Source: Symsagittifera roscoffensis
Lineage: Eukaryota; Xenacoelomorpha; Acoela; Convolutidae
Direction: 5' to 3'
Assembly (NCBI RefSeq): GCF_963678635.1
Contig: NC_087064.1
Span: 63,605,548-63,669,547 of the forward strand
DNA: 64,000 bases
Shown here: positions 34,860-44,238 of the stretch, piece by piece
Numbering within the stretch: the stretch's first letter is position 1
Layout of the letters: each line of letters begins with the position of its first letter
The notes under the pieces: model-generated
Seen by the model: only the letters and a program-made list of their open reading frames with translations
What the model was told of the DNA's origin: nothing
Databases searched by the model: none
Program-made: the position numbers and the translations under genes

Positions 34860-35851
34860 CTCTTCGCCTTGGAGGTATTGCATCCTGAAGTGCTAGATGC
34901 GGCAAACTGTCTCAACAGTTCCTCTTCATCATCGGAACTAATCACAATCTCCTCCCAAGCCTTCAGCTGTTCATAGGATCGCATCCATTCTCTCTGCTCC
35001 TGCAAACCTCTTTGCTTGGTTGGGTAGTGCCTTCACCCTAGCTTCTCGGTTCAAGCAAAAGGAGTTGTGCAGGCTCAAGCTCACGTTCTTCGCCAGGTCT
35101 TCCTCTAGTATCGACTCCCTCGCTTTGGTATTGTCTCTAGACATCTTACCCACTCTTTTTCCATCCTGTCGTGATCACATTACGATGGGTTAGCAGGGGT
35201 CTCTTGAAAGCTTCCGGCCCAATCTCGGCCTGGAACTGTCGATACTCTTTTTGATGTTTTCTCATGTGATCTTTCGTTGTCATGTACAACCAAGACGTCA
35301 GTGTCGCCCGAAACCATGGAAAGTACCTCAAGCGACTCCATACGTGCCTGACTTCCGTCGGTATGGCGAATACTTTGCACGCAGTCTCAAACAACTCGAG
35401 TCTCCTGCTGTAGTCTATCGCGTATATTGACTCAGCCGTTGGCGTCCGTCGCCTCCCGATATTTCGTTATATTCTCTTCTATCCATCTCAGAGCTAACAT
35501 CGTACTCACTACTAAGAGCGTCACCTTCTGCCGGTGATCCGGTAGTCCGATCGACCGAACCTCTTCCACATCCCACACCAGGCAAAGATTCTTGTGATCT
35601 GGATACCACACCGTTTGTGCCAAACAGTGGCATGGGCATTCCCCATGAGAGATCTCAATGCTCCTGAGATTACGCTCCCCTGAGGCTTCCAAGAGAGGCT
35701 CAAGCTCCATCATTTTCTCGTGCATCGTGTCGTTGTCTTCCAGGTTCGGAGTACTTCCCACAGGTTTTCCGATCACGTTTTTGTCCTCTCGTGATCGCTT
35801 GTGTTTTCTCTTTCCAACTTCAGAAGATCTTCTCCCCAGATTTCGCTTAAG
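34860..35851 (-). pseudogene. Decayed C-terminal extension of the long ORF
   Basis: After the TGA at 35852-35854 the same frame stays open for about 140 codons to 35432. It carries a basic stretch (GKRKHKRSRED, a possible nuclear localisation signal) and a Cys/His cluster (CPCHCLAQTVWYPDHKNLC). Coding-like sequence then continues in a second frame (35146-35412, LFETACKVFAIPTE) and a third (34971-35153), ending with an acidic run (SSDDEEE) near 34930. One nonsense change and two frameshifts, or assembly indels, would explain this. No known domain is recognised. Confidence 0.6.
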
Positions 35852-38800
35852 TCATCTCTCAATTCTTTTGGTACTGTCCCTTTGATTTTTTCTCAACAAC
35901 TTGTGCGAGTGATGCGACATCCGAGCCAACCTCACGCACTTGGGCACTGAGAAGGCCTTGTCCACCAGTATTCTCTGGCTGGACACTTCCACCATCGCCA
36001 TGTGTAGCGGGTAGTGACTTCCGCACAAGTTGGCCATCATTGACCCTATCAGCGATTTCGCGTTCAATGGCAAGCCATAAGCTTCGCTCATGGGAAATCC
36101 CATTTCCGCCTCAAGACCAACCTTCCAGCTCCGGATGTGTTTTTGAGTCACCTGCAACACCCCGGGCCATGATTCTACGCTCAACGCCGTCACTAAATGA
36201 TGTTCAGATTCCAGTCTCTCCAGTGCCTGCAGACCACACATTCTCGAGAAGAATCCGAGAGCTGTCGCTATATTCACCGTGGTTCTCGCGTAACATTCCG
36301 CTATTATTTGCACTTCACTTTTCTCCCTTTCTGTGATGTCTTCGAACCAAGTGACCAGGTCTTCTTTTTGAAACGACAGTATTCTGACGCATGACCGTCC
36401 ATCGCAGATGTGCTCTCCGTTCCCACACGTCGAATCCAGACAGCTAACCGGCTCCAATTTCTTTGCTGACCCGGGGTCGCTCGTCCTTTCGCTTGGCTCT
36501 TGCATCTGGGGCGTGATTAGCTTATGTAGCACACTCAACTTCGCCAGATCTTCATCTTCCGTTGGTGCTAACCTCACTCGCTCGGTGGTTTCCTCGATTA
36601 GACTCGCATGGGGATGTGGACACCAGGAGGGTCTTAGTAGCTTCCATATCACTCCCAAGTTCGTGGTTAACAAGCCATTTCCACCGCCCATGTTCACTTC
36701 AACTCTCTTGTTTGAGCGCGGTATGCTTATCACCTCTGGTGTTTTCTCAAGAATCAGGCCCAGGCTCGGCCCCTCTTTTTCCACCGCGTCTATTTCCATT
36801 ATTCTTTCTGTCCAAAACTTCAGTAGCTCCGCTACCTCATGGTTTCTGTGGGCTCCTCCAGCTTCCGAGTCTAAGAAGGGATTGTAGGCTATTCCCATCA
36901 CTCCAGACACATATTGGTATCCCCCCTTCTCACTGAGTCTCGAGTACTGTTCTGACGAGGCCAGGTTACGGTGAACATCATGTTCTTCCTCGAACTTCTT
37001 ATTAGAGAACCTCCGTACCTCGTCCAGCTTTCGATGGTTCTCTAAGGATAGTCTGGAACCATCTTCTTTCTCTATTCCTGTACTCTGATATACGTTCAAG
37101 ATGATCATTGAGACTCTTTTCTCCATGGTTTTACTTCCACTTGCTCTCTGGTGGCATGCCAGGATGGTGCTATCAGACATCATTGACATTATCCATCTCA
37201 AGAAACATGTGGCATCTTTTCTTCTAGCCAGGCTCAAGCCTGAATTGTCCCTGGCCACGTGTTGCATCAGTGCCTGATACACCTCCAGCTTCTTGCTTCC
37301 CAACTTCAGCCTGTCATACGAGGTCAATGTCTCCAACTCTATTCCCACCAGACTCCAGGTGAACATTAATTGTCCCGCAGTTCTAACGAAGGGATTCGCC
37401 ATTAGTGGCGGTGCTGATGAGGATGTCCTCATCGCCTCTTCAAAATGATCCTTCAACAAACTCTGCCAGGACCTCTTCAGATGACTTGCCATCTCTATCT
37501 TATTAACCTCGGCTTTTTGCTGGGTGGCCCAATTGCGTCGCTTGCGAGCTATTCCACTGTCCAACTTCTTCAAGCAGTCCTCCATTTCCTTCAATGTTTC
37601 GAGGGCCACCCACCACGTCCGGGAAGTGTTCCTCGTATTGTTCCTCTCCAATGGATCACTCGTCACTTGTTTGCCCATGTCCTGATGTGCCTTCGAGATC
37701 CATTCTTTGCCGATCTCCACTTCCCCTACCTGTCCGTTCGTTGAACCTCTCTTCACGTTTACCTTCTGAGGCTTGAAGTCTTCTTCTGACGTCGAACTGG
37801 CGGAAACCTCTATTTCCTTTTCTACTTCAAGTGGTTTCCTGAGCTCCGAGCTGTTCTTGTATGCCGCCGTCTTGCATCGAGCCAAAACGATGGGCGCCGT
37901 CTCTCTCAAGTTTCCTTCCGAAACAGCATCCACTGAAGGACTACCCCATCCTTCCACTTCTCTCTTCCTCTTGCGAGTCTTCACATCTCTGCTCGAGGGT
38001 GTTGTGGCTATCATCATTGATTCGACCTCTCCATCCACTCCTTCCAACTCTTGCCTCCCCCCTGCTCGAGCCTTAAGGATATTAGTACTTTTAATCATAT
38101 TACTAGTCCCAACCTTATCCCTTTTTATATCATCAACCATTTTATCCACAGTTTTTTGTTTCAGAGTAGAGCTGTCCTCACATTTCTCTTTTCTAGTCTT
38201 CGATCGTGCATTCCTCAGCTCCACTAGCTTGTTCAGCAGCTCTTTTCTAGCTTTCTCATCCAGGCCCGTTCCTATCAGGAGCGGTTCCCCGAATCTCACT
38301 ACTGCGTCCCACAGTTCCTTCTTGAACTTGTCCAGCGTCGTCTCGCTGCCCACTTCTCGATTGAATTCCTCCAGGAATTCCTGCCAAGCGTCATCCTCGA
38401 GAGATCCCAAGAATATGTCCCTGTTCCCTTCGAACGTGTTCTTCTCCCTTTCCTCCGAGCTCAAGAGTAACATCCCCATATTGAAGGTCTCACCTGCCAA
38501 TGGCAATTCCAGATCCTTCCAGGGAGACGGAATCAGGGGTGGCGTGGCAGTATCTGCCCAATTCTCCTCGCTCAAATCTTTCAACAGCTCTTGAGTGGTG
38601 AGCTCCTCCCCTGATGGCCCTGGTTCAGGCGTATTCCCCACTTCCATGTCTTCACCGGCTTCACTGAGAGTTTCATCCATACTCTCTTCTTCTGACTCAT
38701 GTCTCCTTCTCTCGAGAATTTTCTTAAATCGGTCCTCGACGGGTCCGCTCCTCTTGTCTCCAGGTGTGTCCACGGACAGTGGTGATGTTGTCGTAGGATC

Positions 38801-41800
38801 CAGTTTTTTGTATTCCGTCAGTGATACGTGCAGTTGACCTGCTGCATCTAGTTCTGTTCCTTCCTGTCTTATTTCCACCTGTTCCAAGCCATAGGGCGCC
38901 TTATATTTTCTCGTGGCAAATTTCATGTCGTCCACCAGTGCGACGTGCCCCTCCATCACGATCATCCTGCCATCATCCCATATGGGTAACATGTTCTCAA
39001 GTCCCTCCTTCTCAAGAGTTCTCAAGACCTTCCGCACCTCATACCCTGGGGGCTGCGAACCTCTACTCTTTTTCGCTTGCGTCGTCCACGAGTTTACCTT
39101 CATCTCGCTGGTATGGAAGTAGACCGCCGCCGTGTAGCCAATGAACAGGGGGTCCCAGCCATCAGTGAAATCCTTTTGCATTTCCTCCGTCGTCATCCTC
39201 GCCATTATGGAGGGAACTACCAAGGGACTATTCATTCCTAAGGTCATCCTCCTGACTATTGGGAACTCAGGCATGGTGGCCGGGAGGATTTCTTTCTCCA
39301 TTATGGTCTCCAGCTCCCTCTTCACCAGTGCGAAGCACTCCTTCCAGGCAGGAATTCTCAAGATTTCTCGTCCGTCCGCCGTCAATGGGTTCAAGTTCCA
39401 GAATTTGGGATACATTTCAATGGGACCCTCTCGCTTGCCTCCCATTCTACATTGCATTTGCCCCCTGAAGTTGTACACTATCAGCTCGGCATCTTTCACC
39501 TTTCCAAAGAGTACCGTGTTGCTCATTCGCCCTCTGAGCACCTCCTGCTGACACCAATTTAACGCCGTCCCATCCAGTATACTGATAAGGCTCAAGTGCG
39601 TTACAGAGTGACGATACGTTGTCACCAGGGGGTCTGGGAACGCGTACGTCACTGCTGGACCATAAATGCAGGTCACCACCTCCTCTAGGCCCCGGATTAT
39701 CCCCATTGGGTCCGACCTCATTGCCAGGCATAGGTCCGTCAGCAGAGGCATCCCTCTGTTCGTCTTCTTCCATTCTTCTCTCGAAGTTGGATTCTCATCT
39801 TCACCCGTCATGTGCCGATTTTGCATCATGAGGTATTGCACTAGCAACGTCTTCAATCCTGCGGCACACTTGTAGGAGCTGGTTTCAATGCTCGTGTGGA
39901 CTCTCCCCATAGACAGAGGCTCTCCATATTCCATTAATCGATGAAACGACACCAATTCCCCATGGGTCAAGAGCACTAGTGCCAGGTACCCATCAACTCG
40001 AAGTGTCTCCACTCCCCGACTAAACATGTATGCTGGACCCATGTTGAACAAGTATCTGGGGTAGATCAAATACAGGGCCAAGAGCAGGCTGATGGGCATG
40101 CCCAGTATCTCCTGCACGAAGGCTCCAAAGATAGTCGCCGTGGTACCGAATACTCCTGCCAAGAATTCCTTCTCCCAGCAAGGACTCAAGAACTTGAGAA
40201 TCTCGTAATCCCTCCGAGTCTTCAATTCGCCTTTGGCGTGCTCTCTCCAGAACCCTGCGATCGTCACTTCATTGGCGGCCGAGACAAATCTAGCCACCGT
40301 CATGTCTCTTACTTCGGCCAGCTCCAGTTGCTTCTCTAGGAAACTCCAGACTTGCTTCACGAGGAGTGGTGCTTCCTCCCTTGTCTTATTCGTGGCGTTC
40401 TCCAGCCTTGGTGTCAAAAATGGCCACCAGCCATTCTCTTGAGTCAAACGATATTTCAACGATCCTAATTGCTTTTCCGTCTCGGCCACATTTCTTCTCT
40501 CGTTACTGGGACCTCTAGACTTGCTGGTGGAGTTCGTGATCTTCACATCCATACTCCGAAACCACAGGCTGGCCGTTAATTTGCTTATCGCCGGGTGATC
40601 GTCCCCGATGACTGGGCTGAACTTGAGCTGCCTGGCAAAGTTCGATATCTCTAGCAAGAGCACCTCGTCTAATACGATCAGGATGTCGGCTAGTCCATAA
40701 AAGCCCCTCAGTGCATGAGATATATCCGCCCATGCCGCCGCCAATTCTGACTTGCGAAGCCTCAGGTTCGATAGCTCCAACTGCCGATTGGGGGCTGCCA
40801 TTAGAATCCGCCATTCACTCCCTTCTGCTATCAGGATCAAGACCGCGTACACGAACTGTAGGGCGGGTGGCATATTCGCGTATCCAGGGGATGAGGTAAA
40901 CACCACCTTCGTCTTGGACCCGAATCTCGAGACAACATTCTCTTGCACTTCATTCATCGCCGCAAACAACGCTTGAATGGCTTCCCATATCTTCCTCGAT
41001 GTCGGAATTTCATCGCCCTTTAGTTGCTCAAGAAGTCCCATCGCGTGCAGATGATCATTCATCCCTGCAAACAATAGCAGTTCAGGTTCACAGGGCATCT
41101 CCGACTTTATTGCCACTACCAGAGTTAACATCTGATTCAATTCAGCTCCTGGCAAAGAGTATATCAAAGTCTCCGGCCAGAACAACTTGGGAGACGTTCC
41201 TTCGAAGTCTGATCCCGCCACAATGACTACTCTCGCAGCAGCTGGGTCTGCTCTATCATACACTGCCAGGGTTTTGGCCAGCTGGGTACTCCCACAGGGC
41301 TTCCCGTACCTGGGATCTTCCGCCAATTTCGAGCCTTCGTAAGCGGCATCTGGCAATCCCGTTCCTCCCGGATTGAGTAGCTTGTCTACCACCTTCAACT
41401 GTGCCGGGGTTGCCAACCTGATTCTGGCGATGCTAGTTCGGTGCTTGGGAGGTTCTGCTATAAGTCCCGGACTCCCCAGCAGCTTGAGAGGTCTGTAGTT
41501 AATGGGTCCCATGATCGTTTTTGTGGGAATTCCCGTCAGGTCTGTGGTCTCCATCAACTTCGCTCTCGAGAAGTGCGCCTCATGAGCTTTCAACCAGTCC
41601 ACGCAATGATGCCTATTCAAATCCTCGTGTGATACTCGTTCGATCCCCAGGGTTTCCGCCAATTCTTGCCTGCATTCCAAACTCTCTAGATCCAGTTCTT
41701 TCACCTTCTCAGGATATCTCAAGCGAGCGGTCTCCATAGACTTATTTTCCCGTTTGCTCTCTGCCACTACCACTGAGGATATCGCCGAGCTTGGAGGTGT

Positions 41801-43735
41801 TGATGACGTCACCTCCTCAGACTCCATTGGCGTGGCACCCTGCAATCTGGTCTGGCTGCTCCTTGAACTGTCTCTAGTGTCAACTCTCGGTCCCAAGCGA
41901 CCAGACAAGGCCCTTGAGGCCAGGAATGGTGGGTTCGGAGGTGGTCCTAAAGTGAATTGGGCTGTCTCTAGCAGATCCGCCTCCAGCGCATTTATGTGTT
42001 CTTGGAAGACGTCGTTTAGCCACTCTGCTCCCCTCGGTCTATCAAAATGGATTCCATCACTGGAGGTGTCTTCAGGGAATCCCTCTTTCTCCATGCGCTC
42101 TGCCACGTCCAACAGTCTGACAGGGAGCACACTCTTCCGGTGGATGTCTCTTATCCCCTTGTTTAGGTTCCGCACCTTCTCGTTCATCTCCAAGGCGTGC
42201 TGATCAAACATCATATTGTAGGGGACAGTACATATCGTCAACAGGATGGGGTCCATCTGAATCCTCAGTTCCTCAAGAAGGCAGCTCACCTTATCGTGCA
42301 GCCTTGTTATTTTCCTCGCTTCACCCCTTGATACATCGTTGGTCCCGATCATCAGGGTCACCGTGTATACTTTGGTCATCCCCAGCATGTCAAGCGTTGC
42401 TAACATCTGTGACGTGGCAGCTCCAGCGAAACTCAAGATTCCCGTCTGCCAGTGCGATCGGATCCGGGTCAACACCCGCACCAGGCTGTCCCCTACGATT
42501 AGATGAACCGCACCTTCTGGTACCCGGGGTGGCGCCATGTATTGCACCCAGGCCGCATCATGAAAGCAGTCTCTCCTAGCTTTCTGCTCCGTACTCCAGT
42601 CCAGCCGATTGTGCCTGTGGTATCTCCCCTCTGTATTCTTCTTATAACTCAAGATCACGACACTCCTAACCGGCTGCTCCCTCCACGTCGGGGGAAGCTC
42701 CGGTCTTGCCGAACTCTCACGACTCTTTTGTCGCAATCTCTCGCCCAGTTCTCTCAGACGCGATGAGCCGCCGCTCACCTGACCGTCACTCGAGGTCGAG
42801 GTTGGGGTATATCCCGGCAGCTCCACATCCATCAGTGGGCGTATGGGTTGCGTCTCTAGGCTACGCAAGGAAGACGTTGCGTCATTCGGTATCCAAACTT
42901 CCAACCCTTCACTCATGTGTTCACGGGCCTCGCGGTCAAGGTTGAACCGTGCTCTTGCTCTGGGGGCCTCATCCACCTCCATACGTGACTCTGGCCTCGA
43001 GCTGGTGACCACTCGCTCCTTCGGCCTGGCTCCCTTCTGTGCATCAAGCTCGCGTTGTCGTTGTTCTATTCTGTCTAATTCCGACCTCAGTTGATCACGA
43101 TTTGCGGCGTTCTCCCGCACCCTTAACTCCTGTTGATGCTCAGCTTTTTGTATCTCAAGCAACCTCAGAGCCTGGTCTCGCTCATTGACCGCCTGGTCCC
43201 TTTCCAGCTGAACCTTCTCCCGATCCAGATTTGCCTGATCCCGATCGAGGTTCGCCTTATTCCTTTCCTTCTGCGTCTTCTCGAGCTCTTTCTTTAGAAC
43301 ACCTAGATCCGGATATGCCTCGGTCATCTGTTGCATTCGTGACATCGATGGCACCCTACTCGAGCTCTGGCTGGTGGACCTTACTGTTGGCCTAGTCGGT
43401 AGTGGGAATTCCCCTGCGCCATATTCGGTATTGTTATTCAGGCCAGGATTCCTTGCCAAGTCAAAACCCCCTACTCCTCCATCCACATTCCAAGACAACC
43501 ATCTGGTCTGTTCTTGGTTCGATATTCCCTCGGTGGTGTAGCCGATCATCAAGACAGCCTCCGTTGCAGACTCCCTGCACTCACCCTGGTCCTCCAACTG
43601 GAGGATGGCATTCAGCATCACCGCCATTCTCTCGTCTATTTGGGTATAGTCCAAGTCCCTCAGGCGCCTGTACAGCTCATCAAGAGTGGGCTTCCTCAGG
43701 GCCGCGGGCACGGAGTTCCAGAATCGGTCTGCCAT
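35852..43735 (-). CDS. 2627-residue ORF with coiled coil and two SGNH/GDSL-like domains
   Basis: A single open frame starting MADRFWNSVP, in the position an envelope gene holds in errantiviruses. Residues about 140-235 form a charged coiled coil with repeated LDRDQ units. Residues about 405-590 carry all SGNH hydrolase blocks: GDSL (Ser417), a Gly block, GTND (Asn466) and DGIHFD (Asp560, His563). A second, degenerate copy spans about 835-1065, with GSDF (Ser842), AGMND (Asn893) and GDDHP (near 1045). A hydrophobic stretch lies near 1195-1230, an acidic low-complexity region around 1600-1750, and basic KRKR near 1940. The rest matches nothing I know. SGNH enzymes are serine esterases or acetyl-hydrolases; CR1-type LINEs carry one in ORF1, so a retroelement role has precedent. 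No signal peptide or envelope-like fusion features are visible. Confidence 0.82.
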   Translation of the reverse strand: MADRFWNSVPAALRKPTLDELYRRLRDLDYTQIDERMAVMLNAILQLEDQGECRESATEAVLMIGYTTEGISNQEQTRWLSWNVDGGVGGFDLARNPGLNNNTEYGAGEFPLPTRPTVRSTSQSSSRVPSMSRMQQMTEAYPDLGVLKKELEKTQKERNKANLDRDQANLDREKVQLERDQAVNERDQALRLLEIQKAEHQQELRVRENAANRDQLRSELDRIEQRQRELDAQKGARPKERVVTSSRPESRMEVDEAPRARARFNLDREAREHMSEGLEVWIPNDATSSLRSLETQPIRPLMDVELPGYTPTSTSSDGQVSGGSSRLRELGERLRQKSRESSARPELPPTWREQPVRSVVILSYKKNTEGRYHRHNRLDWSTEQKARRDCFHDAAWVQYMAPPRVPEGAVHLIVGDSLVRVLTRIRSHWQTGILSFAGAATSQMLATLDMLGMTKVYTVTLMIGTNDVSRGEARKITRLHDKVSCLLEELRIQMDPILLTICTVPYNMMFDQHALEMNEKVRNLNKGIRDIHRKSVLPVRLLDVAERMEKEGFPEDTSSDGIHFDRPRGAEWLNDVFQEHINALEADLLETAQFTLGPPPNPPFLASRALSGRLGPRVDTRDSSRSSQTRLQGATPMESEEVTSSTPPSSAISSVVVAESKRENKSMETARLRYPEKVKELDLESLECRQELAETLGIERVSHEDLNRHHCVDWLKAHEAHFSRAKLMETTDLTGIPTKTIMGPINYRPLKLLGSPGLIAEPPKHRTSIARIRLATPAQLKVVDKLLNPGGTGLPDAAYEGSKLAEDPRYGKPCGSTQLAKTLAVYDRADPAAARVVIVAGSDFEGTSPKLFWPETLIYSLPGAELNQMLTLVVAIKSEMPCEPELLLFAGMNDHLHAMGLLEQLKGDEIPTSRKIWEAIQALFAAMNEVQENVVSRFGSKTKVVFTSSPGYANMPPALQFVYAVLILIAEGSEWRILMAAPNRQLELSNLRLRKSELAAAWADISHALRGFYGLADILIVLDEVLLLEISNFARQLKFSPVIGDDHPAISKLTASLWFRSMDVKITNSTSKSRGPSNERRNVAETEKQLGSLKYRLTQENGWWPFLTPRLENATNKTREEAPLLVKQVWSFLEKQLELAEVRDMTVARFVSAANEVTIAGFWREHAKGELKTRRDYEILKFLSPCWEKEFLAGVFGTTATIFGAFVQEILGMPISLLLALYLIYPRYLFNMGPAYMFSRGVETLRVDGYLALVLLTHGELVSFHRLMEYGEPLSMGRVHTSIETSSYKCAAGLKTLLVQYLMMQNRHMTGEDENPTSREEWKKTNRGMPLLTDLCLAMRSDPMGIIRGLEEVVTCIYGPAVTYAFPDPLVTTYRHSVTHLSLISILDGTALNWCQQEVLRGRMSNTVLFGKVKDAELIVYNFRGQMQCRMGGKREGPIEMYPKFWNLNPLTADGREILRIPAWKECFALVKRELETIMEKEILPATMPEFPIVRRMTLGMNSPLVVPSIMARMTTEEMQKDFTDGWDPLFIGYTAAVYFHTSEMKVNSWTTQAKKSRGSQPPGYEVRKVLRTLEKEGLENMLPIWDDGRMIVMEGHVALVDDMKFATRKYKAPYGLEQVEIRQEGTELDAAGQLHVSLTEYKKLDPTTTSPLSVDTPGDKRSGPVEDRFKKILERRRHESEEESMDETLSEAGEDMEVGNTPEPGPSGEELTTQELLKDLSEENWADTATPPLIPSPWKDLELPLAGETFNMGMLLLSSEEREKNTFEGNRDIFLGSLEDDAWQEFLEEFNREVGSETTLDKFKKELWDAVVRFGEPLLIGTGLDEKARKELLNKLVELRNARSKTRKEKCEDSSTLKQKTVDKMVDDIKRDKVGTSNMIKSTNILKARAGGRQELEGVDGEVESMMIATTPSSRDVKTRKRKREVEGWGSPSVDAVSEGNLRETAPIVLARCKTAAYKNSSELRKPLEVEKEIEVSASSTSEEDFKPQKVNVKRGSTNGQVGEVEIGKEWISKAHQDMGKQVTSDPLERNNTRNTSRTWWVALETLKEMEDCLKKLDSGIARKRRNWATQQKAEVNKIEMASHLKRSWQSLLKDHFEEAMRTSSSAPPLMANPFVRTAGQLMFTWSLVGIELETLTSYDRLKLGSKKLEVYQALMQHVARDNSGLSLARRKDATCFLRWIMSMMSDSTILACHQRASGSKTMEKRVSMIILNVYQSTGIEKEDGSRLSLENHRKLDEVRRFSNKKFEEEHDVHRNLASSEQYSRLSEKGGYQYVSGVMGIAYNPFLDSEAGGAHRNHEVAELLKFWTERIMEIDAVEKEGPSLGLILEKTPEVISIPRSNKRVEVNMGGGNGLLTTNLGVIWKLLRPSWCPHPHASLIEETTERVRLAPTEDEDLAKLSVLHKLITPQMQEPSERTSDPGSAKKLEPVSCLDSTCGNGEHICDGRSCVRILSFQKEDLVTWFEDITEREKSEVQIIAECYARTTVNIATALGFFSRMCGLQALERLESEHHLVTALSVESWPGVLQVTQKHIRSWKVGLEAEMGFPMSEAYGLPLNAKSLIGSMMANLCGSHYPLHMAMVEVSSQRILVDKAFSVPKCVRLARMSHHSHKLLRKNQRDSTKRIER

Positions 43736-44238
43736 TCTTTGTAACTTCGGGATGTATGTAGGTAGATGTTAACCAGCTCAAGAATTACCTTACCAACTCA
43801 AGTATTACCCAATTCAAGAATTCTCTAGAAATGTTCTCTTGCAAGTACTTGCTGTAAATTCGGATTATCGCGTGTTCAATCAAGATTCTCTCTTTCTGTT
43901 TCTCGCTTGAGTGTAGTTGGATTTTCAACTTTGTTTTTCAAACTTGATCTGAAAACAGAAAGCTCATTAAAACTTAGCATGTCACGTTCCTAACCTAGAG
44001 ACCCCCCTTCTACCCATATGGTTAAAATCTTATCATTCTCATATCACTTAAAGCAATTCGATTGGATTTCCCTTAAGAACATGCAGATTCATTTTATGTT
44101 TTAGCACCATCAATTCTTTCTTTTAAAATTCAATTGTCATGCCAATCACATCTTAAGATCCCTTTACCTGCGCCGCACCCCAGTACCTAACTCAAGACTC
44201 CTCCCTCACACCCGACCTGATACCTCCATGTACCCGAC
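43736..44238 (-). other. Spacer between pol and the long ORF
   Basis: About 500 bp without an ORF. It must hold whatever expresses the downstream gene (a splice acceptor, internal promoter or re-initiation signal). I see no strong polypyrimidine-AG acceptor close to the ATG at 43735. Three CTCAAG hexamers occur, and several CTTTC/TTTCTC runs lie at 43880-43960. Confidence 0.6.

Noticed and set aside
35852-43735. Calling the long ORF a retroviral envelope
   Set aside because: It has the envelope position but no signal peptide, furin-like site, fusion peptide or C-terminal membrane anchor. Its SGNH domains point elsewhere.
36040-43761. Many plus-strand open frames opposite the long ORF, e.g. 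37773-38594
   Set aside because: They are Ser/Leu-rich antisense shadows of the Glu/Lys/Arg-rich minus-strand protein, with no domain or independent start context.
43776-43815. Resemblance to a nematode spliced-leader sequence (TATTACCCAATTCAAG)
   Set aside because: Only a partial match, with no donor site or snRNA-like structure; probably chance plus the abundant CTCAAG word.
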